The notes below the pieces were generated by a model. That model saw only the letters and a program-made list of their open reading frames with translations. It had not been told where the DNA came from and did not search any database. A DNA stretch of 41,519 bases, taken from Achromobacter sp. Bel. Its GTDB lineage: Bacteria > Pseudomonadota > Gammaproteobacteria > Burkholderiales > Burkholderiaceae_B. The stretch covers positions 1-41,519 of the forward strand of contig NZ_JABBJN010000052.1 of assembly GCF_012928505.1 (NCBI RefSeq), read 5' to 3'. The translations under genes were made by a program, and so were the position numbers. The stretch's first letter is position 1, and each line of letters opens with the position of its first letter. Shown here in pieces: positions 7,639 to 15,688 of this stretch.

Positions 7639-8889
7639 TCACTCCTTCTTGTACGCCAAGTAGTCCAGATGGATGCCGATATGGTCGGCGATGTAGCGGG
7701 CGTCGTGCCAGACGCCCCAGATAAAGGACGAACTGCGGTTGGTCAGGTTGGGCAGGCCGAGGAAGTAGATGCCTTTCTCGACGGAGATGCCGCGCTTGTG
7801 GATGGGGTAGCCCTTCTCGTCAAAGGTATCGACGTCGATCCAGCTGAAATCGACTTTGAAGCCCGTCGCCCACAGGATGGTCTTGATGCCGGCCTCGGCC
7901 AGGTTCAGGCTGAGGATGGGGTAGGCAAGGCATTCCGGGTCGGGCAGCAGTTTCCAGGCATCGGGCTCGGGTGGCAGGTCCAGGCCGTTCTGCTCGATAT
8001 AGGTGTCGGCTTCGCGCAGGACTTCGAAGTAGTCGGCATCGCCCTGGGCGACGTCGCGGGCGAGGTTGTCGGCGAAGCGCAGCACGCCGTTTTCGTACGA
8101 AGTGGTGATGCCGACGAGCTGGATGCCGTCGTGGGCAAGGCGCCGGAAGTCGACGGTCTTGCCGTTTTCATAGCCGCTCACGGCAAAGGCGACGTGTTCG
8201 CGCTTTGGCTTTTTCTTCACTTCATCCCACATTCCCAGCGCCCCGAGCCACCAGCAGTAATCCCGTCCGCGGTAGGAGCGGGGCGGCCGGTAGTGTTCGC
8301 CCACCGACAGGTAGACGGTGCGGCCTGCCTGGCGAAGCTCTTCGGCGATCTGCGAGCCGGAGGCTCCCGCGCCGACGACAAGCACGGCGCCGTCGGCCAA
8401 TTGGCCCGGATTCTTGTAGGCCGAGGAATGCAGTTGCTGGATGCCGCTGTTTTCCGGCACGATGTTCGGGTAGGTGGGAACCTGGAAGGGGCCGGTCGCG
8501 GCGACCACATGCAGGGCTTCGATGATGCCTTCGGAGGTCGTGACGGTGAAGCCCGGACGCTTGTCATTGCGCTGGACGCGCCGGACTTCGACGCCGGTCC
8601 GCACCGGTGCATTGAGCATCCTGGCGTAGTCCTCAAAGTACTGAGCCATGCGCTCTTTCGGCGGAAAGACATCGGGTCCGACGTCATCGAACTTCAACCC
8701 GGGAAAGCGGTCGTGCCAGGCGGGGCCGTTGGCCACCAGCGAGTCCCAGCGTTCGGAACGCCAGCGCTCGGCGATCCGCTTGCGTTCAAGCACGATATGC
8801 GCAATCCCCATGGCGCCGAGGTGCTCGCTCATTGCGATGCCGGCCTGGCCGGCGCCGATCACCAGCGTATTGGTTTTTTCAATTGACAT
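7639..8889 (-). CDS. Flavin-containing monooxygenase-like (CzcO-type) FAD/NADPH oxidoreductase
   Basis: A 416-residue two-dinucleotide-domain flavoprotein. The FAD motif is GAGQAG at 12-17, the NADPH motif is GAGASG at 173-178, and an ATG linker lies near 131-133 with a second WATGFKVDFS segment towards the C-terminus. This order matches the flavin monooxygenase / CzcO group, which oxygenate amines, sulfides or carbonyls. The fingerprint RWRSERWDSLVANGPAW replaces the classical Baeyer-Villiger signature, so I would not call it a BVMO. The start at 8889 has AGGA 8 nt upstream. It is alone on its strand and divergent from the operon at 9299, with a 409-bp spacer. Substrate unknown. Confidence 0.8.
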   Translation of the reverse strand: MSIEKTNTLVIGAGQAGIAMSEHLGAMGIAHIVLERKRIAERWRSERWDSLVANGPAWHDRFPGLKFDDVGPDVFPPKERMAQYFEDYARMLNAPVRTGVEVRRVQRNDKRPGFTVTTSEGIIEALHVVAATGPFQVPTYPNIVPENSGIQQLHSSAYKNPGQLADGAVLVVGAGASGSQIAEELRQAGRTVYLSVGEHYRPPRSYRGRDYCWWLGALGMWDEVKKKPKREHVAFAVSGYENGKTVDFRRLAHDGIQLVGITTSYENGVLRFADNLARDVAQGDADYFEVLREADTYIEQNGLDLPPEPDAWKLLPDPECLAYPILSLNLAEAGIKTILWATGFKVDFSWIDVDTFDEKGYPIHKRGISVEKGIYFLGLPNLTNRSSSFIWGVWHDARYIADHIGIHLDYLAYKKE

Positions 8890-9298
8890 TTGAAGATCCT
8901 AAGGAATACCGAGACCCTGGTGCGTCTCGAGGCTGACACGACGATCAAGGAAAAGAAGGCCGGCGAACCGCGTGCACGATCACGGTGCGCGCTGAACGAT
9001 TGGCATGCAGTGTGACCCCGAAGGCCCGAGTTGATAACTTCGTTTTTCGGACGGCTGACTTAGGAAAAAGCAAAGGTGCCGGTCTTGCCGGGCGGCGCGC
9101 GCCGCCGCGCGTGCGATCGTCGTGATTTCTTTTTTCCGATGGCCCCCATCAGCATCGGCAACGCACTGGAAATAGGGCTTTACCGTATTCTTGACTGCAC
9201 CAGAACGCTGGCGTCGCAGCCTTGCGTGCCATGCGGCCACCGCCTGTTTTTCCCGGAATTTTCGCGCCGGGAGACTGAACTCCGTGAGTGCAGCAGCC
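8890..9298. other. 409-bp divergent spacer without a recognisable gene
   Basis: No frame here gives a convincing protein. It holds a perfect 16-bp GC palindrome at 9091-9106 (GGCGGCGCGCGCCGCC) and should carry the promoters of the monooxygenase gene (minus) and the 9299 operon (plus). I could not pick a promoter with confidence. Confidence 0.5.
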
Positions 9299-10420
9299 AT
9301 GCCGAATCTTCCCTTTACCTCCGATAGCTCCAGCGCGGTCTGCCTGGAGGGAGTGGTCAAGAAATACCGCGGTCACGCGGTGCTCCAGCAGGTATCCCTG
9401 AAGATCGAGCGCGGGGAATTCCTGACGCTGCTGGGCCCATCGGGCTGCGGCAAGACCACCCTGCTGAACCTGATCGCGGGCTTTGCCGATGCGGATGACG
9501 GCGAGATATTCATCGACGACACGCCAGTCACGGCTCTGCCGCCGTATCAGCGCCAGATCGGCATCGTGTTCCAGAACTATGCGCTGTTCCCGCACATGAC
9601 CGTCGAACGCAATATCGCGTATGGCCTGCGGATGCGGCGCGTGCCGGCCGCCGAGATCGAGCAGCGGGTGCGTGAAGCTATGGCCCTGGTAAAGCTGGAA
9701 GGGCTGGGCGAGCGCAAGCCGCGCGAGCTATCGGGCGGCCAGCAGCAGCGCGTGGCACTGGCGCGGGCCCTGGTGATCCGCCCCAAGGTGTTGTTGCTTG
9801 ACGAACCATTTTCGGCGTTGGACAAAAGTCTGCGCGGCGCCATGCAGGTGGAGATCCGCGACATCCAGCGCAGGCTGGGCGTGACGACGATCTTCGTCAC
9901 GCATGACCAGGGCGAAGCCCTCAGCATGTCGGATCGCATCGCCGTGATGAACCAGGGTGTGATCCGACAGGTCGCCACGCCGGACGAGCTCTACCGCAAT
10001 CCGCAGGATCCGTTCGTGGCGTCGTTCCTGGGTGATGTCAACATCCTGCCCGCGCACTATCACGGCTCCAGCGCGGAAACCATCCAGCTGCGCCTGGGGG
10101 CGGGGCTGACGCATATCCCCCGGCAGCGCCTGGTGGGCGGCTCGCACGAGGGCCACCGGCTTGATCTCTATGTGCGGCCGGAACATATCAAGCTGGAACC
10201 CCTGCACAGCGGGTCGATCGTGAGCGGCACGGTCGTCAACCACGTGTTTCAGGGCGACCACGTCGATCTGTACCTGGAGGTTCACATTCCCGTGGAAGGG
10301 CGCCAGCACGTGATGGTGCGCACCTTCGACCTGAACTGCCTCCATGAATGGCCTGTGGGCGCCGTGGCGGGACTTGCGCTGCCTGGCCACGGGGTCAGTG
10401 TCTTCAACGCGTCGTCCTGA
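9299..10420 (+). CDS. PotA/FbpC-type ABC transporter ATP-binding protein
   Basis: A 373-residue ATPase of the spermidine/putrescine and ferric-iron importer class. Walker A is GPSGCGKTT at 46-54, the signature LSGGQ at 144-148, Walker B VLLLDE at 164-169, and the switch region FVTHDQGEAL follows. The last ~120 residues form the TOBE regulatory domain (LYVRPEHIKL). An in-frame GTG at 9284 with GGGAG upstream is an alternative start. There are no permeases in its own operon, which continues into metabolic enzymes. The PotD-PotB-PotC set at 13941-16714 on the other strand lacks a PotA-class ATPase and is the natural partner. Confidence 0.88.
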   Translation: MPNLPFTSDSSSAVCLEGVVKKYRGHAVLQQVSLKIERGEFLTLLGPSGCGKTTLLNLIAGFADADDGEIFIDDTPVTALPPYQRQIGIVFQNYALFPHMTVERNIAYGLRMRRVPAAEIEQRVREAMALVKLEGLGERKPRELSGGQQQRVALARALVIRPKVLLLDEPFSALDKSLRGAMQVEIRDIQRRLGVTTIFVTHDQGEALSMSDRIAVMNQGVIRQVATPDELYRNPQDPFVASFLGDVNILPAHYHGSSAETIQLRLGAGLTHIPRQRLVGGSHEGHRLDLYVRPEHIKLEPLHSGSIVSGTVVNHVFQGDHVDLYLEVHIPVEGRQHVMVRTFDLNCLHEWPVGAVAGLALPGHGVSVFNASS

Positions 10421-10504
10421 AGCCGGTTTCACGCGAGGTTCCCTTCCTGGCGGCCGCGCCTGCGCAGCCGCCGAGTTTTCATTCGTCCGCGAGGCACAAG
10501 TGCC

Positions 10505-11503
10505 ATGACCCAGATTCCCCTTGAAATGCAAGCCATCATCGCCCGCGAGCCGGGCGACGCCACGGTGTTGACGCTGGCCGGCAGGCCGGTACCGGCGCCG
10601 GGCCCAGGAGAAGTGTTGCTGCGCGTGCGCTCGGCGGGCATCAACCGGCCCGACATCATGCAGCGCCAGGGCGTAAGCAAGCCGGCGCCGGGTGTGACCG
10701 ACGTGCTGGGCCTGGAGGCATGCGGCGAAGTGGCCGCCTGCGGTCCCGGCGTGCCGGCGTCTTTGCTTGGGCAACGTCTCATGAGCCTGCTTGCGGGCGG
10801 TGGCTATGCGCCGTGGTGCGTGGCGCGCGTGGATCATTCCCTGGCCGTGCCTGATGAGCTGGAAGACGCGCAGGCGAGCGCCCTGCCGGAAGGCCTGTTC
10901 ACCGTCTGGCACAACCTGTTCGAGCTGGGCCGCCTGCGCATGGGCGAGACGGTGCTGATCCATGGCGGCGGCGGGGGCATCGGCACGCTGGCCATCCAGA
11001 TGGCGCATGCCGCTGGCGCGCGGGTCATCGTCACGGACGGCGACCGCGACCGCTTCGACGCCTTGCGCGAACTCGGCGCCGCCGAGGTGATCTGCTTTCA
11101 TGACACGGATTTTGTCGAAGCCTGCGCGACCCTCACCCAGGGCCGGGGGGTGGATGTCGTGCTGGATATCGTCGGTGGCGATTATGTGCGGCGCAATCTG
11201 CAGGCGCTGGCCTTTGGCGGGCGCCACGTCAGCCTTTCCTTCCTGCAGGGGTCCGCCATCAACCTCGAACTGCTGACCCTGATGCAGAAGCAGTTGAGTC
11301 TCCATTCTTCGACCATGCGCCCGCAGGCCGACGCGGAGAAGGCCCGAATGGCGGCCGCGCTCAGGCGCCATGTGCTGCCGTTGGTCGCCACGGGCCGCAT
11401 CAGGCCCAGGATGGCACAAAGCCTGCCCCTGGCCGACGCCGTGCGCGCGCATCAGTTACTGGAAAGCGGCAAGGTGTTCGGCAAGCTGGTCCTCACCCCC
11501 TGA
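10505..11503 (+). CDS. NAD(P)H-quinone oxidoreductase, zinc-free MDR superfamily (PIG3-like)
   Basis: A 332-residue medium-chain reductase. The N-terminal GroES-like domain has the segment VRSAGINRPDIMQRQG at 41-56, and the Rossmann motif HGGGGGIG lies at 153-160. No zinc-binding Cys cluster is visible, as in quinone oxidoreductase and PIG3 proteins that reduce quinones or activated enones with NADPH. It lies 84 bp after the PotA-type ATPase and 15 bp before a GST gene, in what looks like one operon. With the GST it may deal with reactive intermediates of the operon's pathway; that role is inference. Confidence 0.85.
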   Translation: MTQIPLEMQAIIAREPGDATVLTLAGRPVPAPGPGEVLLRVRSAGINRPDIMQRQGVSKPAPGVTDVLGLEACGEVAACGPGVPASLLGQRLMSLLAGGGYAPWCVARVDHSLAVPDELEDAQASALPEGLFTVWHNLFELGRLRMGETVLIHGGGGGIGTLAIQMAHAAGARVIVTDGDRDRFDALRELGAAEVICFHDTDFVEACATLTQGRGVDVVLDIVGGDYVRRNLQALAFGGRHVSLSFLQGSAINLELLTLMQKQLSLHSSTMRPQADAEKARMAAALRRHVLPLVATGRIRPRMAQSLPLADAVRAHQLLESGKVFGKLVLTP

Positions 11504-11518
11504 CAATCGGAGAATGGA

Positions 11519-12133
11519 TTGAAACTTCTCTACGCCCCGACCTCTCCCTTCGTGCGCAAGGTAATGGTTTGCGCGCATTTGACCGGCCAGGCCGGACGGA
11601 TCGAATGGCTGGCCAGCGCCGCGCATCCGGTCAATCGCGATACGCGCATCGCCGCCCACAATCCGCTGGCCAAGGTACCCACCCTGATCTTGCCGGACGG
11701 CAGGGCGCTCTATGACAGCCGCGTGATCTGCGAATACCTGGCCGAAGCTGCCGGCGATACGCAGTTGTTTCCGACGGGTCCGGCCCGCTGGGTCGCATTG
11801 ACCCGCCAGGCGCTGGGCGACGGCCTGCTGGATGCCGCCCTGCTGGCGCGCTATGAGCACACGGCCCGGCCGGCCGAAATCCAGTGGCCCCAATGGCGCG
11901 AGGCGCAGCTTGTCAAAGTCCAGGCCTGCCTGGCGGACATCGAGTCGCAGGCAGACGACCTGCCGCGAGCGCATCCGAGCATCGGCGACCTGACCCTGGC
12001 CTGCGCCCTGGGTTATCTGGATTTCCGCTTTCCCGAATTGGACTGGCGCACCGCGCATCCGCGCACCGCGGCGTGGTTCTCCGTGTTCAACGCATTGCCT
12101 GCGATGCAGGCGACCCTTCCCCATGACGCCTGA
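11519..12133 (+). CDS. Glutathione S-transferase family protein, TTG start
   Basis: A 204-residue GST. The N-terminal thioredoxin-like domain begins KLLYAPTSPFVRKV, with Ser9 as the likely glutathione-activating residue, and has the cis-Pro KVPTLILPDG and the glutathione-contact YDSRVICEYL. The helical C-terminal domain follows. The start must be TTG 11519, placed 6 nt after GGAG (11509-11512): the ATG at 11514 is out of frame. It overlaps the next gene by 11 nt, which supports translational coupling. The family covers glutathione conjugation, isomerisation and dehalogenation; the exact reaction cannot be read from sequence. Confidence 0.85.
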   Translation: MKLLYAPTSPFVRKVMVCAHLTGQAGRIEWLASAAHPVNRDTRIAAHNPLAKVPTLILPDGRALYDSRVICEYLAEAAGDTQLFPTGPARWVALTRQALGDGLLDAALLARYEHTARPAEIQWPQWREAQLVKVQACLADIESQADDLPRAHPSIGDLTLACALGYLDFRFPELDWRTAHPRTAAWFSVFNALPAMQATLPHDA

Positions 12134-12614
12134 GACTGCCTCCATGACGACGCCGAGCGCAACCCCAACATCTTCCACGGTCTGGTTTCTGAACGGGCCG
12201 AACGCCAATCTCTACGGACTGGATGCCAATAAGACCTATGGCTCCGACAGTTTTCCCGTGTTGCAGCAGCGCTGCGAAAGCAAGGCCGCCTCGCTGGGTA
12301 TCCAGTTGAACTTCGTGCAGTCCAACCATGAAGGCCAGCTGGTCGACTGGATCCAGGAAGCCCGTGGCACCGCTCAGGGCGTCATCATCAACGCGGCTGG
12401 CCTGACCTATTCGTCGGTGCCCATCCTCGATGCTTTGCTATCCTTTCCGGGCAGGATCATCGAAGTCCATATGAGCAACATCTGGCGGCGGGAAGCCTTC
12501 CGCCATCATTCCTACATTTCCAAGGCCGCGGATGGTGTCATCGCGGGGCTGGGCGGCGATGGCTACGAGCTTGCCATCGAGGCCATGTCCCGCCTGATCA
12601 ACCGCGGCACCTGA
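12123..12614 (+). CDS. Type II 3-dehydroquinate dehydratase-like protein lacking catalytic His and lid Arg
   Basis: A 163-residue protein with the AroQ flavodoxin-like fold: LNGPNANLYG near 23-32, the Tyr of the lid at 39 (KTYG), NAAGLTYSS at 90-98, EVHMSN at 114-119 and FRHHSYIS after it. In true type II dehydroquinases the lid carries an essential Arg (RREP in Mycobacterium) and the third motif is GLTHTS with the general-acid His. Here the lid reads LDANKTYG and the His position is Tyr96. So the fold and part of the substrate pocket remain, but normal dehydroquinate dehydration looks unlikely. It lies between GST and 2-hydroxyacid dehydrogenase genes, away from any shikimate gene. ATG 12144 is an alternative start. 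Confidence 0.82.
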   Translation: MTPETASMTTPSATPTSSTVWFLNGPNANLYGLDANKTYGSDSFPVLQQRCESKAASLGIQLNFVQSNHEGQLVDWIQEARGTAQGVIINAAGLTYSSVPILDALLSFPGRIIEVHMSNIWRREAFRHHSYISKAADGVIAGLGGDGYELAIEAMSRLINRGT

Positions 12615-12626
12615 GGTAGACCGACC

Positions 12627-13586
12627 ATGCCCGCATCCTCCCGCCCCGCCGTGTCGGGTGCAATGATCTTCTATAGCGATTTCGACGACTACACGGCCTG
12701 GCGCGATGCCATGCAGGCGCGCCTGCCGGACTTGCGCGTGGTGCACGGCAACGACGCGCACGATCCGGCCGACATCCACTACGCGTTGGTCTGGAAGGCA
12801 CCGCAGAAGTTCTTCGACCGCATGAAGAACCTGCGCCTCATCGTGAATCTGGGGGCGGGGGTGGATTCGATTGTCGGTCGCGAAGACCTGCCCGCCGAGG
12901 TACCCATCACGCGCCTCACCGATCCCAATATGGCGCGCATGATGGCCGGCTATGTGCTGTTCGCCGCCCTGCGGTATGCGCGTGACATTCCCTATTTTGA
13001 AGCGGCGCAGCGGCGGGGCGAATGGGCCTATCGCCATCCCCGCTCGCCTGAGGCCGTGCGCGTGGCGGTGTTGGGCCTGGGAGAACTGGGCGCCTATGCG
13101 GCGCGGGAACTGTCCCGCCAGGGGCTGAACGTGCTGGGCTGGTCGCGCAGTCCGCGCAACATCGAAGGCATTGAGTGCCACGCTGGCATGGCGTCGCTGG
13201 ATACCGTCCTGTCGCGCGCCGACATCCTGGTGGTGATGCTTCCGCTTACGCCGCAGACGCGCGGCCTGTTGGACCGTGACCGTCTGCAGCGCCTGCCGCG
13301 CGGCGCGGCCTTGATCAATGTGGCCCGGGGCGCGCTGGTGGATCAGGCCGCCCTGACCGACCTGCTGCGCAGCGGCCATCTGGGCGGCGCGACGCTGGAC
13401 GTCTTCGAGCGCGAGCCCTTGCCGCCTGGGGACCCGCTCTGGGGAATGGACAACGTGCTCATTACACCGCACCTGGCTTCGGTGGCCATTCCGGCATCGG
13501 CCGCCGGACAGATCGCCGACAACGTACTGCGAGTCAGCCAGGGCCTGGAGCCCGCCAACCGCGTCGATCCGGCGCGCGGCTATTGA
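12627..13586 (+). CDS. D-2-hydroxyacid dehydrogenase, glyoxylate/hydroxypyruvate reductase A (GhrA) type
   Basis: A 319-residue NAD(P)-dependent dehydrogenase that interconverts 2-oxo acids and D-2-hydroxy acids. The nucleotide motif GLGELG is at 150-155. The catalytic trio is Arg234 in NVARG, Glu263 in EREPL and His282 in TPHLAS. It resembles the GhrA branch by its short N-terminal catalytic half and the HLAS ending. GAGG lies 10 nt upstream of ATG 12627; an internal ATG at 12663 (MIFYSD) would match GhrA length more closely. It is the last gene of the 9299 operon, 12 nt after the AroQ-like gene, which suggests the pathway makes a 2-oxo or 2-hydroxy acid. Confidence 0.87.
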   Translation: MPASSRPAVSGAMIFYSDFDDYTAWRDAMQARLPDLRVVHGNDAHDPADIHYALVWKAPQKFFDRMKNLRLIVNLGAGVDSIVGREDLPAEVPITRLTDPNMARMMAGYVLFAALRYARDIPYFEAAQRRGEWAYRHPRSPEAVRVAVLGLGELGAYAARELSRQGLNVLGWSRSPRNIEGIECHAGMASLDTVLSRADILVVMLPLTPQTRGLLDRDRLQRLPRGAALINVARGALVDQAALTDLLRSGHLGGATLDVFEREPLPPGDPLWGMDNVLITPHLASVAIPASAAGQIADNVLRVSQGLEPANRVDPARGY

Positions 13587-13940
13587 AGGGCTCAGCGGGC
13601 TCGCTCGGATGTTAGAGCTTGCGGATGTCAGGGTTCTGAACCCGCCGAGGCTGCCCTGCGCCATTCCGATGCTCGCCCCACTGGGGGCTGCGCTTCGGAT
13701 GGCTCCGGGGGCCTCGCCTTACAGCCGCCCAATGCGAGGGTTTTGAAACCCGTTCATAGGTAGATGCCGGTGGCCTTGAACTCGCTCGTGGGCAGATGCC
13801 GTGAGCCGGGGGCCGGGCGGAGGGATCCGAAGCGCAGGACCACCGGGCCGAGCATCGGAATCCCGCAGTCCGGACTCCGGTGGCTCAAGAACGAACCTGG
13901 CGTCACAAAATCAAACTTCCACATTCCACCCAAAAATTCT
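13587..13940. other. 354-bp spacer between convergent operons, rich in repeats
   Basis: No gene is visible. The spacer separates the plus operon ending at 13586 from the minus operon ending at 13941. It contains a long imperfect inverted repeat (listed separately) and two small palindromes, GGGTTCTGAACCC near 13631 and GGGTTTTGAAACCC near 13738. They may serve as terminators or be remnants of a small repetitive element. No T-rich tail typical of an intrinsic terminator is clear. Confidence 0.55.
13663..13861. repeat. Imperfect inverted repeat, arms about 38 bp
   Basis: The left arm 13663-13700 begins ATTCCGATGCTCG and ends TGCGCTTCGGAT. The right arm 13825-13861 is its reverse complement with differences confined to the middle, sharing both ends exactly. 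The likeness fades but continues into the GC-rich DNA just inside the arms. The enclosed 124 bp has no gene. This is the shape of a non-coding mini-element or a paired intergenic repeat. Confidence 0.6.
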
Positions 13941-14762
13941 CTAGCGGTTGTCCTCGATATTCAGAATCCTGCCCAGCCCGAGGAAGCGGTTGGCGAAGAT
14001 CAGCAGGCTGGCCGTCACCACGATATACACCACCGACAACGCGGCCAGGGTCGGGTCGGCAAACTCACGCACATAGTTGTACATCGTCACGGGTAGGGTC
14101 TGCGTGCTTTGAGTGGTCACGAACAGCGACGCGGTGAATTCGCTGAATGACATGATGGCCGCGAACAGCCAGCCGCCAAACAAGCCGGGCGTCAGCAGGG
14201 GCACGGTGATCGTGAACAGAACCCGCACCGGCGACGCTCCCAGGCTGGCGGCGCTTTGCTCCAGGCGTTCGTCCAGGTTCTCCATCGAGACATAGACGCT
14301 GCGCAGCACGAAAGGCAGGACGAGGATGACGTGGCACAGGATCACGATGCCGTAGCCACGATCGATGTTCAGCTGGGCCACCAGGATCAACAGGCCCAGT
14401 CCCACCGTGAAGTGCGGGATCACCAGTGGCGAAAGCAGAATGGCCTGCAGGATATTCTTGCCGGGAAACGCCATGCGCTTGACCGCGATCGCCAGGCCGG
14501 TGCCGATGACCAGCGCCAGCAACGACGACCAGAACGTCACCACCATGCTGGCGCGAAAGCCGTCACGGAAGTCGGAATAGGTGAAAACTCGCTCGAACCA
14601 GCGCCAGGACCAGGCCTGCGGCGGAAACGTGAGCAAGGCTTTCTCATTGAAAGAAGCCAGCACCACCACCACCACGGGCAGCAGCACGAAGGCCAGGATG
14701 AGCCCGATCAGCACGGGCGCGCCGATACGCAGCCACAGGGGCAGGGATTTACGGAGACCCAT
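13941..14762 (-). CDS. PotC-type ABC transporter permease
   Basis: An inner-membrane permease of 273 residues from ATG 14762, the spermidine/putrescine PotC class. A TTG at 14777 is in frame but overlaps the GGAGG ribosome site that serves ATG 14762, so the shorter form is chosen. The coupling loop is EQSAASLGASPVRVLFTITV. It begins 1 nt after the stop of the PotB-type gene. With that protein it should form the channel for the substrate bound by the PotD-like protein. Confidence 0.87.
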   Translation of the reverse strand: MGLRKSLPLWLRIGAPVLIGLILAFVLLPVVVVVLASFNEKALLTFPPQAWSWRWFERVFTYSDFRDGFRASMVVTFWSSLLALVIGTGLAIAVKRMAFPGKNILQAILLSPLVIPHFTVGLGLLILVAQLNIDRGYGIVILCHVILVLPFVLRSVYVSMENLDERLEQSAASLGASPVRVLFTITVPLLTPGLFGGWLFAAIMSFSEFTASLFVTTQSTQTLPVTMYNYVREFADPTLAALSVVYIVVTASLLIFANRFLGLGRILNIEDNR

Positions 14763-14763
14763 G

Positions 14764-15618
14764 TCAGTGTCCTCCAATGGCCTTGAGACGGCGCGTGACG
14801 CGACCGAGCAGCATCAGCGAGATCGCCGTCAGGCCCAGGCCCATGACGCTCAGGCTGGCCGCCAGGGGAAAGTTCATCGACGAGAATCCCAGTTGGTAGA
14901 CCAGTGTGGAAACCGTCGGGACACGGCCGCCGCCGATCATTTGCGGCGTGGCGAAGGCGCTGAATGTCCAGGCGAACGAGGTCGTGATGCTGGCCAGAAT
15001 GCCCGGCATCGACAACGGAAGCGTGATGGTCAGGAAAGTTCGCACCGGCCCTGCGCCCAGGCTTTCGGCGGCCTTCTCGTAATCGCGGTCGATGTGCGAG
15101 ATGGCGGTAGCCAGCATCAGCACGACCACCGGGACGGTGACGTGCACCAGCGCCACCAGTACGCCAAGATGGCTGAACATCAGCGCAAGCGGCGTATCGA
15201 TCAGGCCCAGCTTGAGCAGCATCGAATTGATGAAGCCCGTGCTGCCCAGCACGATGATCCAGGAATAGGTGCGCACGATTTCGCCCAGGAAGAGCGGCGT
15301 GATGGAGACGATCAGGATGAAAGACTTGATGTAGCGGTTTCGCACCCTGACCAGGGCATACGCCAAAGGGTACGCGACGAGCAAGGAGAAAACCGTGGTT
15401 TCCACGCTCAGGCGCAAGGTGTTGACAAAGGCATCGACGTAGATCTGCTTGCCCATGCCCGAGAAGTTCGAGAGCGTCAGGCCGCCGACATCCAGCGAAC
15501 CGGGAATGAAAGTGCGCAAGCTGTACTGCAGCACGGCCGCCATGGCGACGCAGATGCACAGCGCGATGAAGCTGGCCGGGGATATCAGCCATCCCCGCAG
15601 GGTGGAACGCGCATCCAT
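14764..15618 (-). CDS. PotB-type ABC transporter permease
   Basis: An inner-membrane permease of 284 residues from ATG 15618, which has AAGGA about 10 nt upstream; an in-frame ATG at 15669 would add an unlikely polar leader. The coupling loop EKAAESLGAGPVRTFLTITL and the segment VALVHVTVPVVVLMLATAI fit the PotB family. It lies between the binding-protein gene (70 bp) and the PotC-type permease. The set has no adjacent PotA-class ATPase. Confidence 0.87.
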   Translation of the reverse strand: MDARSTLRGWLISPASFIALCICVAMAAVLQYSLRTFIPGSLDVGGLTLSNFSGMGKQIYVDAFVNTLRLSVETTVFSLLVAYPLAYALVRVRNRYIKSFILIVSITPLFLGEIVRTYSWIIVLGSTGFINSMLLKLGLIDTPLALMFSHLGVLVALVHVTVPVVVLMLATAISHIDRDYEKAAESLGAGPVRTFLTITLPLSMPGILASITTSFAWTFSAFATPQMIGGGRVPTVSTLVYQLGFSSMNFPLAASLSVMGLGLTAISLMLLGRVTRRLKAIGGH

Positions 15619-15688
15619 GGTGGACCCATCCTTCGTGTACGGTGAAAGCGTGGCGACGCCGCGACCCATGGGGCTGCGGCATCGGCAA

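Noticed and set aside
8980..9360. 126-codon minus-strand frame in the spacer before the PotA-type gene
   Set aside because: No ribosome site or family likeness, and it overlaps the start of the ATPase.
9728..11452. 574-codon minus-strand frame opposite the PotA-type ATPase and quinone reductase genes
   Set aside because: No motif, biased composition, and it covers two well-supported genes with one frame.
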